A DNA stretch of 64,000 nt from Epiperipatus broadwayi (Eukaryota; Onychophora; Udeonychophora; Euonychophora; Peripatidae), in the NCBI GenBank assembly GCA_028023455.1, contig JAQFVV010006476.1, forward strand, positions 248,001 through 312,000, read 5' to 3'. Of this stretch, positions 33,126-45,446 are shown one piece after another. Both the position numbers and the translations under genes were made by a program. The notes under the pieces are model-generated. The model was not told the DNA's origin, did not search any database, and saw nothing but the letters and a program-made list of their open reading frames with translations. Every line of letters starts with the position of its first letter. The stretch's first letter is position 1.

Positions 33126-35164
33126 TAAAAAAAAAAATTTTTTTTTTTTTAAATTTTGATTCCGGTCGTTAGCCCAAGTCACTAGCTCAGGGAGTAGCAG
33201 AGATTTAGTAATATATCTTATCTAATTATATTTCAATATTAAAAAATAAATAAAATAAGCCACTGCCAGTAATTAACATACAAAAATTTATTTACGCACA
33301 TATATATATAAAATTAAACATTATTATTTTAGTATGTTTATTTTAGATTTTAATTTGATTTTATAATTTAAATTTACATTTTAATTTTTATAATATTATA
33401 AGTTTACATTTTAATTAAATTCGCATAGATGGATTTATAAAAGTTTGTTTTATAATGTTGAGTATAGATCGGTTACATAGATTACACGGTTAATAACATT
33501 TCAAAGTAAACATAAACGATCAAAATACAAAATCATTGATACCTTCAATTGCATAGGGAATACAAGAAACCCAATGGTGTTCATCATAAGACACCGCATT
33601 AACACCAATAACTTAAAAAACATTCGAATAAATACATCTTAGATACTTACCGTAAGGTATCAGTATTTACCGAATGTCTATATATTTTGATCACCTATGA
33701 AAACCAAAAACATAATTAATCAGTAATGAACCCATGCAAGCGTCTATACCCAACTTAAATTTAATGCAATTTTATTTATGGGTGTCGAGTATGAATGGAC
33801 TACATAGATTTGCATTTGAAAAGAAAATATTCAATCCTTGTTTAACCTTAGGCCAAAGGTTCGCAGTAAAACCAAACTTCAATCCATCTGATATATCGAT
33901 GTGTTTAATGTAATACGAATACGGCAGCACCATTAGGTTAAGAGAAGAAACTGCTTCTCGTCAGATAGGAATATTACATCTATCATACAAGAAGAGCAAT
34001 AAAAAAAAAACTCCATCGAAAGGAACAGTGTTCTATGTCTTATAATCCCTTCCATAGGCAAAACGGAAGTGTGCGGCGTATAATAGCGATTCTGCCCATA
34101 GCGAATCTCATACTACATCTACTAATTACACCAATATATCCAATCCATTGACCTAATTCAACTACGAAACGAATAACCTAAGATTACCCTCCCCTAATAT
34201 AACTTTTCAAATCTATATAGCCATTCACGCCCGACTTAAGTTTAATATTTATATAACTAGTTTAATGAAAAACAGAAATCATAATAAAACTTAAAGAACA
34301 AATAAATAAATAAATGGAAATGATTTTACAAAAGAAATACATTAAATAAAATTATAACTAATTAATAACTAACGTTGGTCAGATAGGATTCTATTTGTAT
34401 TATTTAAATACGGAAAGTTTTTAATTTAATGTTCATTAATTATAAAGTTCTTACGTTTTTTTAACAGTTCATCTTTATCTGTTGCTTGCCATTTGAACGT
34501 GAATTCCCACGCTGTCCAAAAAAGATTGGTATTCTGTTGGCCGTTTTATTCATCCGGAGGTTTTTTACTCCAGCTGGTCCTCAATGTTATTTCTCTTTCT
34601 TCCTAGCAGAACTGAAGAGATTGAAGAGTGCGTCTTTTCAATCCCTTCTCCTTCAACTCCGTGCTAACACATATCTGTCCACTCGTAATAACCAACTAAC
34701 TCTTTTATTTTCAAACCTTTCCTTTTATAATAATTTTAAGGATTGACTCAACATTACATCATCGATGATGGTGGTTTTTTTGCTGAGGTCCGATTCCATA
34801 GGAATTTCTTTTTATTTGCTAAAAGTTTCTATTGTTTTCCTATCTGACCGTTGTTTATACATTTAAATGCCCAAGGGCTTATTCGCTTGGACTAATTAAA
34901 ATAATCATTTCCATAACATTAATTAACCTGTTTTCCAAATCCAAAGATATATATTTAAAGATATAATTTTATCTCCAAATCTTTTTAAAATTTAGTCTTA
35001 AAATACTTTTTCTTTAATAAAGTTTTATTTTAATAATTTTTCTCCTCTGTGCGATTTATATATATATGAGTTTAAGGTAGAATTTATTTTCAATTTTTCT
35101 GTCTTAAAAAAAAAAATTTTAAATGCGAACTTTTTATTTTAATGTTTAATAATAAAAAAAAATA
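33126..35164. other. Right part of the older host element; otherwise unassigned
   Basis: AT-rich, with GC-richer islands at about 33155-33210, 33840-34210 and 34470-34660. No known domain was recognised. Confidence 0.4.
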
Positions 35165-35334
35165 ATGTAACGTCGTCTGTGCTCGTTACAATATATATAT
35201 CACTATTGAGGATCCATAACCAAATATATTGTATATAGATTAAAATTATATACTCAGTAGTTTTATTTGCACATTCCCAAGGAAAGATGTAGTGAAGAAA
35301 AAAGAAAAATATTCAAAAACATTTATTTATCACA

Positions 35335-35530
35335 TTGTCCCTAAAGTTTATAAAAAAATTTTATGTAACAGAGCTGCGATATCTACTACTTTATTCCAAA
35401 TAGCCTCACATAGATCATATATAATAGCATAAGTTTTGATGATAAATTTTGATTAGAATCGAATATATAATACTGATTGAACTGCTAGTGTACGGTATTT
35501 TTCAATATACATAGACACATTTTATATTAA
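35335..35530. repeat. Dispersed repeat, copy 1
   Basis: Shares order and sequence with 45110-45300: CATATAATAGC(A/T)CA-like, GTTTTG(A/T)T(G/A)ATAAA, TTTGATTA, GAACTGC(T/A)AG, and GTATTTTTCAA(T/C)A(C/T)A blocks in the same order. Noncoding; the family is unknown. Confidence 0.55.
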
Positions 35531-37007
35531 TAAATTGAGAAGATACACATATTTTAAAGAATGTATGTTCATTTACTCATTCACTAAGACTAAAATGAAT
35601 AGCAAAACATGTAACTTTCATCGTAATTAAATATACTTTGGACAATATATATACATTTCTTAAACATTTTTTATTTTATAGAAATGTAAGTCATATTACC
35701 AAGAAATTATGATCTCTCTAATAGTTTTGATGTTTTTAAATCAAAATCAACTTTATGTACGTTTTTAAATTTTGTAAAACTTTTAGCATTATGCTCAGAA
35801 AACATTTTATTACAAGAATTGTGTATCACATTCAAAAAGGATAATAAAGAATAAAATATATGAGCTTTCAACATAAACTGAATTTTTTTTTACTAATAAA
35901 CACGACTGTGTATGGAGCTCCAAGATGAAAAAAATTTTTTTTAAATGTGAGAGATGGAAAAATGGCTGCTTATATACTTTCTCTTGTGGATAGTGTATAA
36001 AGTGAAATCATGTATACTGATTCAGTGTGATTCACAACTTCTATGTATATTCATTTACCATAAGATCCTTCACATAGATGAATATTTTTTAATTTTATTA
36101 TGTGTTAATTTGACTATTTTAATGAAGTTAAGCCCATAATTTTAAAATTAAAATTGGAAAATAAAACAATTATCACAATTAAAAAAATAATTTATTCCAA
36201 GACTAAAAAAAAAATTCACATATTGAAATAGGATAAAGAAATTTATATGTATTACGTTTACAATAGTATGATCAAGTATATATCATGCCACATCTAATAC
36301 ATTAAAGTTGATTAAATACATATACATGACTGCTTCTAAGTCAGTACGTAATAGTTTGTAAAAATATATTTAAAATTGCTCCCTAATTTATTTATTTTGT
36401 TATGAAAATGGAATAATACATAAATAAAGGCATGTACATATTTGAGATATTTATAAGGTTGACCTTTAAATAATATAAACATATCACTTAAATTACGATC
36501 CCAAATAGAAATGATAAATCATTAAATATTATTGAATATATTAAGATTGTTGATTGATATTGCTGAATTGATTATATGCTTCATTTCTTTGTAATTCATA
36601 GGACAATTCCTGAGAATAGACAATCTTATTGATATATAAAATAAACCTCTATGCTATATAATGCTAAATTATGTTTGAATTTAGTTGTGACAGTCCCATA
36701 CTTTTAGAGAGAAATTTTCTTCACTGACAAGTGGCATATTTTATGTTATAATTAACTGATATTATAATTCGTTCCTCATGTGGTGACAAGAGACACTTCC
36801 TTCCAGACACATGCCATCAAAATAACGCATCAGTATAATCTTGATATACAGTTATGTCAGTTTATGATTTATTATAATAGGCCCCATAAATGGTAATATG
36901 CATAAAAAAATAACTTTTACCAGACAATAATTTAAAAATTGTACATATGAGATATCCTTCTTTTATATGTTTTAATAGTGGGTGCTTTACATACAAAATT
37001 AGTAAGA

Positions 37008-37190
37008 ATGTCAGAACCTACCCTGGCACCTCTCTGAGGAGTTCCAAAGCACAAAACCATGGTCAGGGGTTGGGGTTTCTTGACAGAGATATTTTAAATG
37101 CTGGCGCTGGCTAAGCATTTATCACAACGCTTGTTGAAGAATTGGAAATCCTCATTGTTTATAACTTACAAGCTTAAGAGAATAGGGAGG
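37008..37190 (+). pseudogene. Unrecognised possible decayed coding fragment
   Basis: A GC-richer block reads SLRSSKAQNHGQGLGFLDRD, then ILNAGAG, a stop, and AFITTLVEELEIL. The mixed, non-low-complexity composition differs from the flanks. I do not recognise a family; it may be a mobile-element or pseudogene fragment. Confidence 0.25.
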
Positions 37191-37496
37191 GTCATGTGAT
37201 CTGACTCTTATTTTGACTATTTAATTGGAAAGTGACACACGTGAATACATCTACTTATTCTTATTAATCTTTTTCAACATATTTTATGAATAAAATTTTA
37301 TTAACACGATATGCTTATTTGCAATATGAACTAATTTAGGGGGAAAAACTGAAATCATGTCAAACAGATAAAAATAGAAGGCTTACTTATTATTAGTTAT
37401 CTTCATTTTTCTTTTTGACAGTAATTATAATTGATATTTTATTGCATCAATGTATAACAATGCTATAATTTATTTGATTCATTTCATGTGTTACTC

Positions 37497-37580
37497 TGCA
37501 TGATTTGGTCTAGTGGGAGTGGCAGACGTTAGAACTAAAGATCTAGCTTTATTACTTCTGGTGTTTGAACTGAAGAGTGA
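37497..37580 (+). repeat. Eroded tRNA-like SINE remnant
   Basis: GGTCTAGTGGGAGTGGCAGA resembles a D-arm and A box, and 45 bases later GGTGTTTGAACTG resembles an eroded B box. No second copy in the window, so this is weakly supported. Confidence 0.3.
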
Positions 37581-38635
37581 AAACTATTCTCTTATGACTT
37601 TATCTGTTTATTGGCACTTGAGATATATGCTAACAGGTTTACAAACAGAAATATATGCAGAGTTTTCAATATCTTTGTCATACATTTTTGTATGATGCCC
37701 AACGTGAGAAGAGCTATAGTTCTTTTACTTGATTTAGATATATTTATTACAGGTATGCATTTAAAAGAATCATAATTTAAAATATACATTATCTCCTAGA
37801 GTAGATAAATATTTGAAGGAAAACCCATCTCACTAGATATGATAGACAGATTTATATCTAGAATATGTTATGACTACTTTGATTTTAAATATATGCAAGT
37901 ATAACAATATACACGTATACGCAAATCAGTCAACCAGTCATTTTTATTCACCTATGCTTTTCCAATTACAGTATAGTAGACAAATAAACTGTGGGCTCAC
38001 AGCCCCCATTTTTTTTTTCATGTAACAAACTAAACATTTGCTCATCAATGATTATTCTTGTTTTAAATTAACTGTTCAATTTCACATTTTCTTAAAACAG
38101 CAAGAATGAAAAATTAGGATTATCAAGCCAATTAAAATTATTGAAAATAAATCTAAATAACCCAATTAAAATATAAATTTATTTAACGCATTTTCAAGCG
38201 CACACTCTTGAGGTTTATTGCCTTAGTAAATATTACCAATTAAAATATGTAAGTGAAAAATATTCCATATTTATTTATAATTTTCAAACTATAAACTGAA
38301 CAACTTATAGATAGTATATGTACAATATATAGTCATGATTGAGTAAATATTGGGTATTCTGAAAGTGCTGAAATATTATTAGCAATAAAGAACAATACTG
38401 TAAACAGACAATAATTAAATAAAATTAGAAATTGTAATCTTGTAACATTTCTAAATATTGTACAATTTTATTTATTTTTTTGGGTGAACTTTGGATAAAC
38501 TTTCATGTAAATCAATATTCTTTCAAGAATTAAGAAAACAATTGTATTTACAAAAAAATTAAAAGACTAAGAGTGTACGTATTTATATACACATATACAT
38601 TGAAAAACTTTAAAGTCAGTCAAGCGTTGTTAGAT

Positions 38636-38720
38636 GAGAGGTCAGCACAGCCGCCTTGCAATCAAGCAGTTGACTGCAGATGGTTGTTGCGGGTTCGCCT
38701 CCCGGCCGATGCTATGACAT
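38636..38720 (+). repeat. tRNA-derived SINE-like element, copy 2
   Basis: Matches 8638-8718. The segment GGTTGTTGCGGGTTCGCC and the following TCCCGGCCGATGCTATGAC are identical; the 5' half reads GAGAGGTCAGCACAGCC...GCAGTTGACTGCAGA. It is followed by a run of nine G. The flanks differ from copy 1, so the repeated unit is about 80 bp. Confidence 0.55.
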
Positions 38721-41700
38721 ATGGGGGGGGGAGTTATAGCTAGTTATCAAATCATACAGATTACATTAACGGTTTATGAATCATCTATTACTGAGCATGT
38801 AATTATAATAACTTAAGTACCATTTCAAACACAATTTTTATATCATATTCTGTTTAACATTAGTTATGTGATAAAAATGATACGATAAATAAATCCTTTT
38901 AACTTTTTTAAAACAAATCGCTCTCCTCCCCTCTCCCATGCATAAATAATATGCTTCAATTTAACAAAACAGTAATAATCTCAAAACTTTTTTTAAAAAG
39001 CAAAAAATATACTAAAAAGACAATTTATATATAAATATAAAATAATTTTTAATTTTTTTTTTTCATATTATAATATAAACATGTTTGTGAATGGCTATTA
39101 AACAACATTTCAATTTTTTACTCAAACATAACCTTTTAAAAAATATTTACAGAGTAACAAGCTTCAAATTAATAGAATAACAAGTTTTATCATTATTTTT
39201 TAAAAAATATAAAGTCTAAACACTAATGGAAACATAAGTATTTTTTAAACATTTGAAACCAAATGAATAAAGGTTTTTATTCACATTAGTAAAAAAAAAA
39301 AAATCTTACCAGCATAAAAAAAAAAGAAAGAAGAAAAGAACAAGGAGGGAATGATTGCATTCAAAGCACACACAAATTCAAAATAAAATTGTGAATTTAA
39401 TACTTAAAGTACAAAACATATACTTAAATTAAATAAAATAGTTAAATAATTTCATTAAATAAAATAAAAAAAGATGCAGTTATGCGTTGTATCTTCACAA
39501 TTACAAAAAATATATACATAAAAAAACTCAAAAAATGTAATACTTATTACAAGAAAGCATGTATATGTACAAGTAGCAAATCTTTTATGGAAACAATACA
39601 TACGTAATTTCGAGATAAATAGAATTCTTTATTTTTTCAAAAATTTATGTCATTTAATTTTAATTTTATAAATATTTACAGAATTTCATTCAAACACAAA
39701 ATATTTAAACAAACAAACAAAAAAAAGCTTAATAGCTCAGATAAAACTCAGTAGTAATAATTTTTTTTTATACAGTATCAAAAAAAGTTGTTTTTGAAAT
39801 AAAATTTATATCCTTGAAGCCTAAATATTTTTAATCCAAAACCAAACATTTCAAATATCTATAAATTTTAAAGATGAAAATTCATATTGTTTAAATTTCA
39901 TTATACTTATATTTACAACATTAATGACTCATTTTTTAGAATTTACAGTGACATATATATATATATAGGCAAACCAAAAATAATATATACAAATAAATAC
40001 ACATATAAAACACGCGAGAAGAAAATATTTCATATCAAAAGATATTTTATACACCAAATTTAGATGCATATTGAGATTGATAAAAATCAAAACAAAACCG
40101 ATAATGGAAAATCATTTAAGATCTAATGAGGTATAGCTAATAGTAATAATTATAAACTTAATACATTATTAATCTTTTAAATATAAAGCCGTACTATGAC
40201 AAATTCAATGTACTTCCATAATTCTTTATTAATTACTTCTATGGTGAATTTAGACATAATTATTTTTTATGTAAATAAAAAAAACCCTCTGAAAATGCAT
40301 AGTAATGAATAAATATTTCAAACTGAAATCCAGGTGATGTGTAATGGGTTTACCACAAACTAGTTCTGAAAGATGACTTCATAATTTTTCATCTTTAAAT
40401 TTTATTATGTTAAAAAATAAATATAGAAGCTTAAATAATTCTTTGCTACATTATAGCTTTGGTATTAAAAAGTAAATGTATCATATTCCTTTACAAAAAA
40501 ATAAATTGTTCTATATTTATTCTTGAATTTTCAAAAAAAAAAAATGTTACATATATATATATTCAAAAACAGTCAGAATTTTCAACTTACTTAGCAAGCA
40601 ATTTTATTCCTCACCCAGAAAGTAGATGTGGTAAAAATATATATAATGCTTCAAAAGGAATATTTATTAAGAAATAACTAATTGATAAATGTAAATTAAA
40701 ATATATAACTAAATCACTTTTAATTTTGCATACTAATATATTTACTTATTGCTACCCGGAAAGTAATTAAGTCAATTACATGTAAATATAGCATCATTAT
40801 TTAAAAAAAGTTTGCACTCAAATTTATATATTAAAAAAAAAAAGAATTTGGATAAAATTTTAAAAAAAGTAAAAATTATTTTAATACAGATTGAGAAACC
40901 CAACAGCTAGAATTAATCCACAAATATATATTTGATATATGACATTTTAAAATACAAATATATAATAGAATGCATGTTATATAAAGCTAGAATCATATAT
41001 TTTTATAGGCTATGATATAAATGAGCAAAAAATAACACAATCAAATACTTCTATTTAGAATATATTAAAATGAAAAAAAAAAAGCTCTTACAAAATAAAA
41101 TAAAATGGGAAAAGATAGAAAGACAACACAAAGTTCTATTCATAAAATGTAAAGTATTGAAGTTCAATTTTATCATGGAGTTTGTTATATGCAAAAAAAT
41201 TACATTAATAATGGATATAATAAACTAATAATGACTTATGTATTGACAATATTGTCAAACATATTGAGCAAATAAAAACTTTTCTTCTGTCCTCTTCTCA
41301 TCTCTTCCCATAACTCTGGACCTATGACAATCCATATAGATTTTTTATTTCCCCTCTCATTTGCGTAAAAATATAATTTATCAAAAAGAAAAAAAAGGCA
41401 AATGATTGCTTAAAATTCACAAAGTATTAAATAAATATAATCCTATAATACGATAAAAGTGTTTATTTTTAAAATATAATATAATCAACCCAAATTATTT
41501 TCAAAAGAAAAAAAATTATTTAAGTTTTCTTAAAAAACTATTTTCCAAAGTTTTAGGTATATTTAGAAAAATTTTTTTTTAAAATGTTAAAAAATGAAAA
41601 CACCTACTACAAAGTAGATGTTATATAGTAAACATAACCATAAGTTCTCACAGTTATCATCTAATATCTTATTTCACAAATTTTCTAGTTGGCATTTCAG

Positions 41701-42016
41701 CGCTTTAATTCACAAATTGTAAGTTTCAGTTTTTTAATACAATAATTTATATAATACTTATATTTAATTGGAGAGTTTAAAAAAAATGGGGTTAAATTTC
41801 TACATAATTAGAATATATTGTGGAAAAGCTTACTAATTATATAGAGCAACACAGTTAATATAAGTTCAAACAAAGCAATAGGATCTTTTTTATTATACAC
41901 AACAACATAACACTGGAATGAGGACTGGGGCTCTTTTCCCACGAGAAGTGAATTAAGATCTTTTTTTTAACGCTTACATGTATTTACGCTTGAACTCAGA
42001 TATTTTTGCTACTATA

Positions 42017-44902
42017 CAGGATGCAGAAAGGAGTTTGCTATTAACTGAGAGGAGACCTTTTGATTCCTCTTGGAGGCCGTAAAACAACCGAGCAGGGCAA
42101 ATTTCTAATGACCACTCCATATGTTCTTGTCGTTGCAGCTGTTATCATTATGTGACTATTCATATAGTATACGAACATGGATGGGCTGCTCACCAACACG
42201 CATTAAGTAGCATGGTGAGTTTATTGGCTTTTTACCTCCGAGTTTAATAATATTTTTTCCAATATATACAATCATGACAGACAAAAATAAATCATGGCTC
42301 TTATTCCCAGGAGGCTGTAAAGTCACCAACCAAGGAAGCAGTTGGTGGCCGAAGGCGGAGGGTGCTAAGAATCCCTTGATTGCGGACTCAGGTTGCCATT
42401 TGATGATGACTTTTTATTTAGGTACTTACAACTGCAGAGCACTTTCAAGTGAAGGAAGATTGCATGAGTTAGAAGAACTGTCTTATATTTAATGGGACAT
42501 TATTGGACTTTGTGAAGTTAGAAGAAAAGGTGAAGAAACAATTGATTTAAAAAGGGGACATATACCCTACTATAAAGGCACAAATATTGGAAATACAAGT
42601 GGAGTAGGATTCATTATTAATAAAAAATGGAAAAAATAACATTGTGGAGATTGATAGTATATCGGACAGAGTGGCAAGATTAGTTTTACAACTTAATAGC
42701 AGATAATTCAGGTTTATGCCCCAACAAGTTCTCACAGTGACCAAGTAGTGTTAGATTTTTATATGGATGTACGAAAGGCTTTTGATCAGAGTAAACAACA
42801 TTTTAAAATTGTTATGGGAGACTTTAATGCTAGAATTGGTAAAGAAATGAAAGATGAAAATGCTGTAGGTAATTTTGGTTATGGTAATAGAAATGAGAGA
42901 GGACATAGACTTGTGGAGTTTGCAGAAAAAGAAAAACTTTATATTATGAATTCTTTTTTTGAAAAAAAATGTTAAAAGGAAACGGACATGGAAGCATCCA
43001 AATGAAGATACAGCAGAAAATACATATTTCAAGACTGTAATGTTCTTAATAAATTTAACACAGGAAGTGATCATCCATTAGTAAGATACATACTAATGCA
43101 AAACTAGAGAGACAAAAATTATTAAGAAAAACAATATTTACAGTTGATATTCCTAATCTTCAGAAACATTCTAATGAATTTAAATTAGAACTTACAAATC
43201 AGTTTCAAGTATTAGTAGATTTTGAACAGGATTCAGATTTGAATGACATTAATAGGAAAATAACATACACTTTTAAAAACTGCAACAAAAATAGCTGGTA
43301 GAAAAAAGCAGCAATTGACCAGTAAAATTTCTATTGAGACTAGAAAATTTATGAAGAAAAGAAGGAATATGAGGATGTACAACAATGATGCATTAAAAAA
43401 GATTGAATATCTCGAATTTTGTAAAATGGTGTGGAAAAGAGTTGAAAATGATATAAGAAAGTATAATTGTGAACTAGCAAGGAAAGCTGTAGAAGAGAAT
43501 AAAAGTCTAAAGAGTGTAAAACAACATTTTGGTATTGGTAGGAAATTTATATCTGCAATAAGAAAAAAGATGACATTATTACTAAAAAGAGAGATGACAT
43601 CAAGAAATGTGAAGTATTCTATCAAAAATTATATAGTAATAAAGAACAAGTGCCTCCTATACCTATTATATCTTCCGAATTGCCCAGAATTTTGAATGAG
43701 GAAGTGAGACATGCAATTAAATTTATGAAGAAAGGGAAGGCTCCAGGTAATGATGGAATTATAATTGATATATTAAAAAAAGCAGGTGAAGAAATAGAAA
43801 TTTTTTTAACAGTTATATACCAAATGTCTAAATGATAAAGATGTACAAGATGATTGGAAGAATGTAGTATTAATATTAATATTTAAAAAAGACGCTAAAG
43901 AAGATATTAGAAATTACAGACCTATCAGTCTTTTATACAAAATTTTTACTAAGATAATTACAATTCGTCTACAGAAAACACTGGATTTCCAACACTGAAA
44001 AGGGTGTAAGACATGGTGACCCCATGTCTCCAAAACTTTTTACAGCAGTGCTGCAAGAAGTATTTTGTGGATTAAAATGGGAAGCTAAAGGGGTGAAAGT
44101 AAATGGAGATTATTTAAGTCATTTAGATTTTGCAGATGATGTAGTTGTTTTTGCAAATAATGCTTTAGAGTTACAGGAAATGTTGCAGGAGTTATCAGAT
44201 GAAAGTAGGACTAAAGATAAATGTTAAAAAGAATAAAGTAATGTTTAATAGATGTTTTCAAAATATGAAAAGAAAGATTGATTATGATGAGTCTTAGAAG
44301 AAGTTAACAGTTACAAATATCTTGGTCAAATTATTAATATAGATGGAAACATAATGGATGAAATTAATCATAGAATTAAACTTGGTTGGAGTGCTTTTGG
44401 TAGAAATAACTTGATACTAAAAGGAAATATGCCTATATGCCTATGTGTTTGAAAAGGAAGGTTTTTAATAAATGTGTTTTACCAGTTTTTACTTATGGAT
44501 CTGAGACTTGGACACTTAATAGAAGAGCAACACAGACTTCAGACCACTCAAAGAAGTATGGAGAGATGCATGTTGGGAGTAACAAGAAGAGATCAAAAAT
44601 GCAATGTATGGGTAAGAGAACAAACAGGTATTACTGACCTCATTGAAAAAATTAAAAGACTGAAATGGAGTTGGGCTGGACATATTGCTAGAAGAGATGA
44701 TAATAGATGGACAATTGAAATTTTAAACTGGATTCCAAGAGATTGTAAAAGACCTAAAAAGAGATCACAGGTGAGATGGATGGATGAAATAAGAAAGTGT
44801 GCAGGGGTGATGTGAAGAAGAGAAGCTAAAGATAGGAAAAGATGGATTGAACTTAGAGAGACCGTCATCCTGCAGTGGATTGATAATGGTTGATGATGAT
44901 TG
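42017..44902 (+). mobile_element. RTE-type LINE, copy A (defective)
   Basis: It starts GCAGAAAGGAGTTTGC like copy C and ends with the GATAATGGTTGATGATGAT tail. ATACAGG occurs at both edges (42014-42020 and 44903-44909), a plausible target duplication. Coding is split by frameshifts: the endonuclease start (GCKVTNQGSSWWPKAEG, from 42274), a GDFNARIG block (about 42820), KAPGNDGIIID (about 43740), FADDVVVFANN (44130) and the C-terminal WAGHIARR. About 280 bp are missing around 43997, between LDFQH and EKGVRHGD, which removes the RT motif A aspartate (FVDYEKAFDS in copy C). It therefore cannot be active. Confidence 0.88.
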
Positions 44903-44909
44903 ATACAGG

Positions 44910-45446
44910 ATGAGCCACAAACTACTTTAAACTTTTATTAACACAAAAAATTAAACATTTAGAAATAAATATTAAGGTTAAATAAATAATTATTGATTAT
45001 TGCAATCCTACTGTTTTTGTTTGCTTCTTTTCCACATTCTACTAATTTTGTCTTAATAAAAAAAGCCGATCAGGTTTTTTAAATTAAAAAAAAAAAAAAC
45101 TAGACTTCAAATTTCTCCTTCCCTCCAATATGTTGAATTAAATGTATAGTTGTGCTCCAATATCTGCTATATTTTCTCCTCACCTATATCACATATAATA
45201 GCTCATGTTTTGTTAATAAACTTTGATTAAAATATACTATGAATAGTTTATTGAACTGCAAGAGCATAGTATTTTTCAACACATGCACACACACACACAA
45301 CAGTTGCCTTTTTATATATATAGTATCCACGTATAAAATTGTAGTATAAACAATATTTTTTAATAATAGTTATTAATAATAAATTGAGGGGGACATATTT
45401 ATAAATACTTTTCCACACACACATAACACAAATGCTTTTTTATATG
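44910..45446. other. Spacer between LINE copies A and B
   Basis: AT-rich. It contains dispersed repeat copy 2 at 45110-45300 (mate of 35335-35530) and a short CA run at about 45287-45300. Confidence 0.55.

Larger units (their letters stand above)
28720..35190. mobile_element. Older host element (candidate solo LTR) split by the gag element
   Basis: The left tip TGTAACGA at 28720-28727 and the right tip TCGTTACA at 35183-35190 are exact 8-bp inverted repeats with TG...CA ends, flanked on both sides by ATAT (28716-28719 and 35191-35194). Subtracting the inserted element leaves about 2.16 kb with no pol or gag coding, which fits a solo LTR. The tip TGTAAC also resembles the ends of the inserted element. 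The flanking duplication is low complexity and weak evidence. A frame of 86 codons at 34486-34746 has no recognised domain. Confidence 0.4.
35531..42016. other. AT-rich stretch with small repeat remnants only
   Basis: No gene recognised over about 6.5 kb. Embedded items are a GC-richer block at 37008-37190, a tRNA-like remnant at 37497-37580, and SINE-like copy 2 at 38636-38720. The remainder is homopolymer-rich. Confidence 0.5.
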
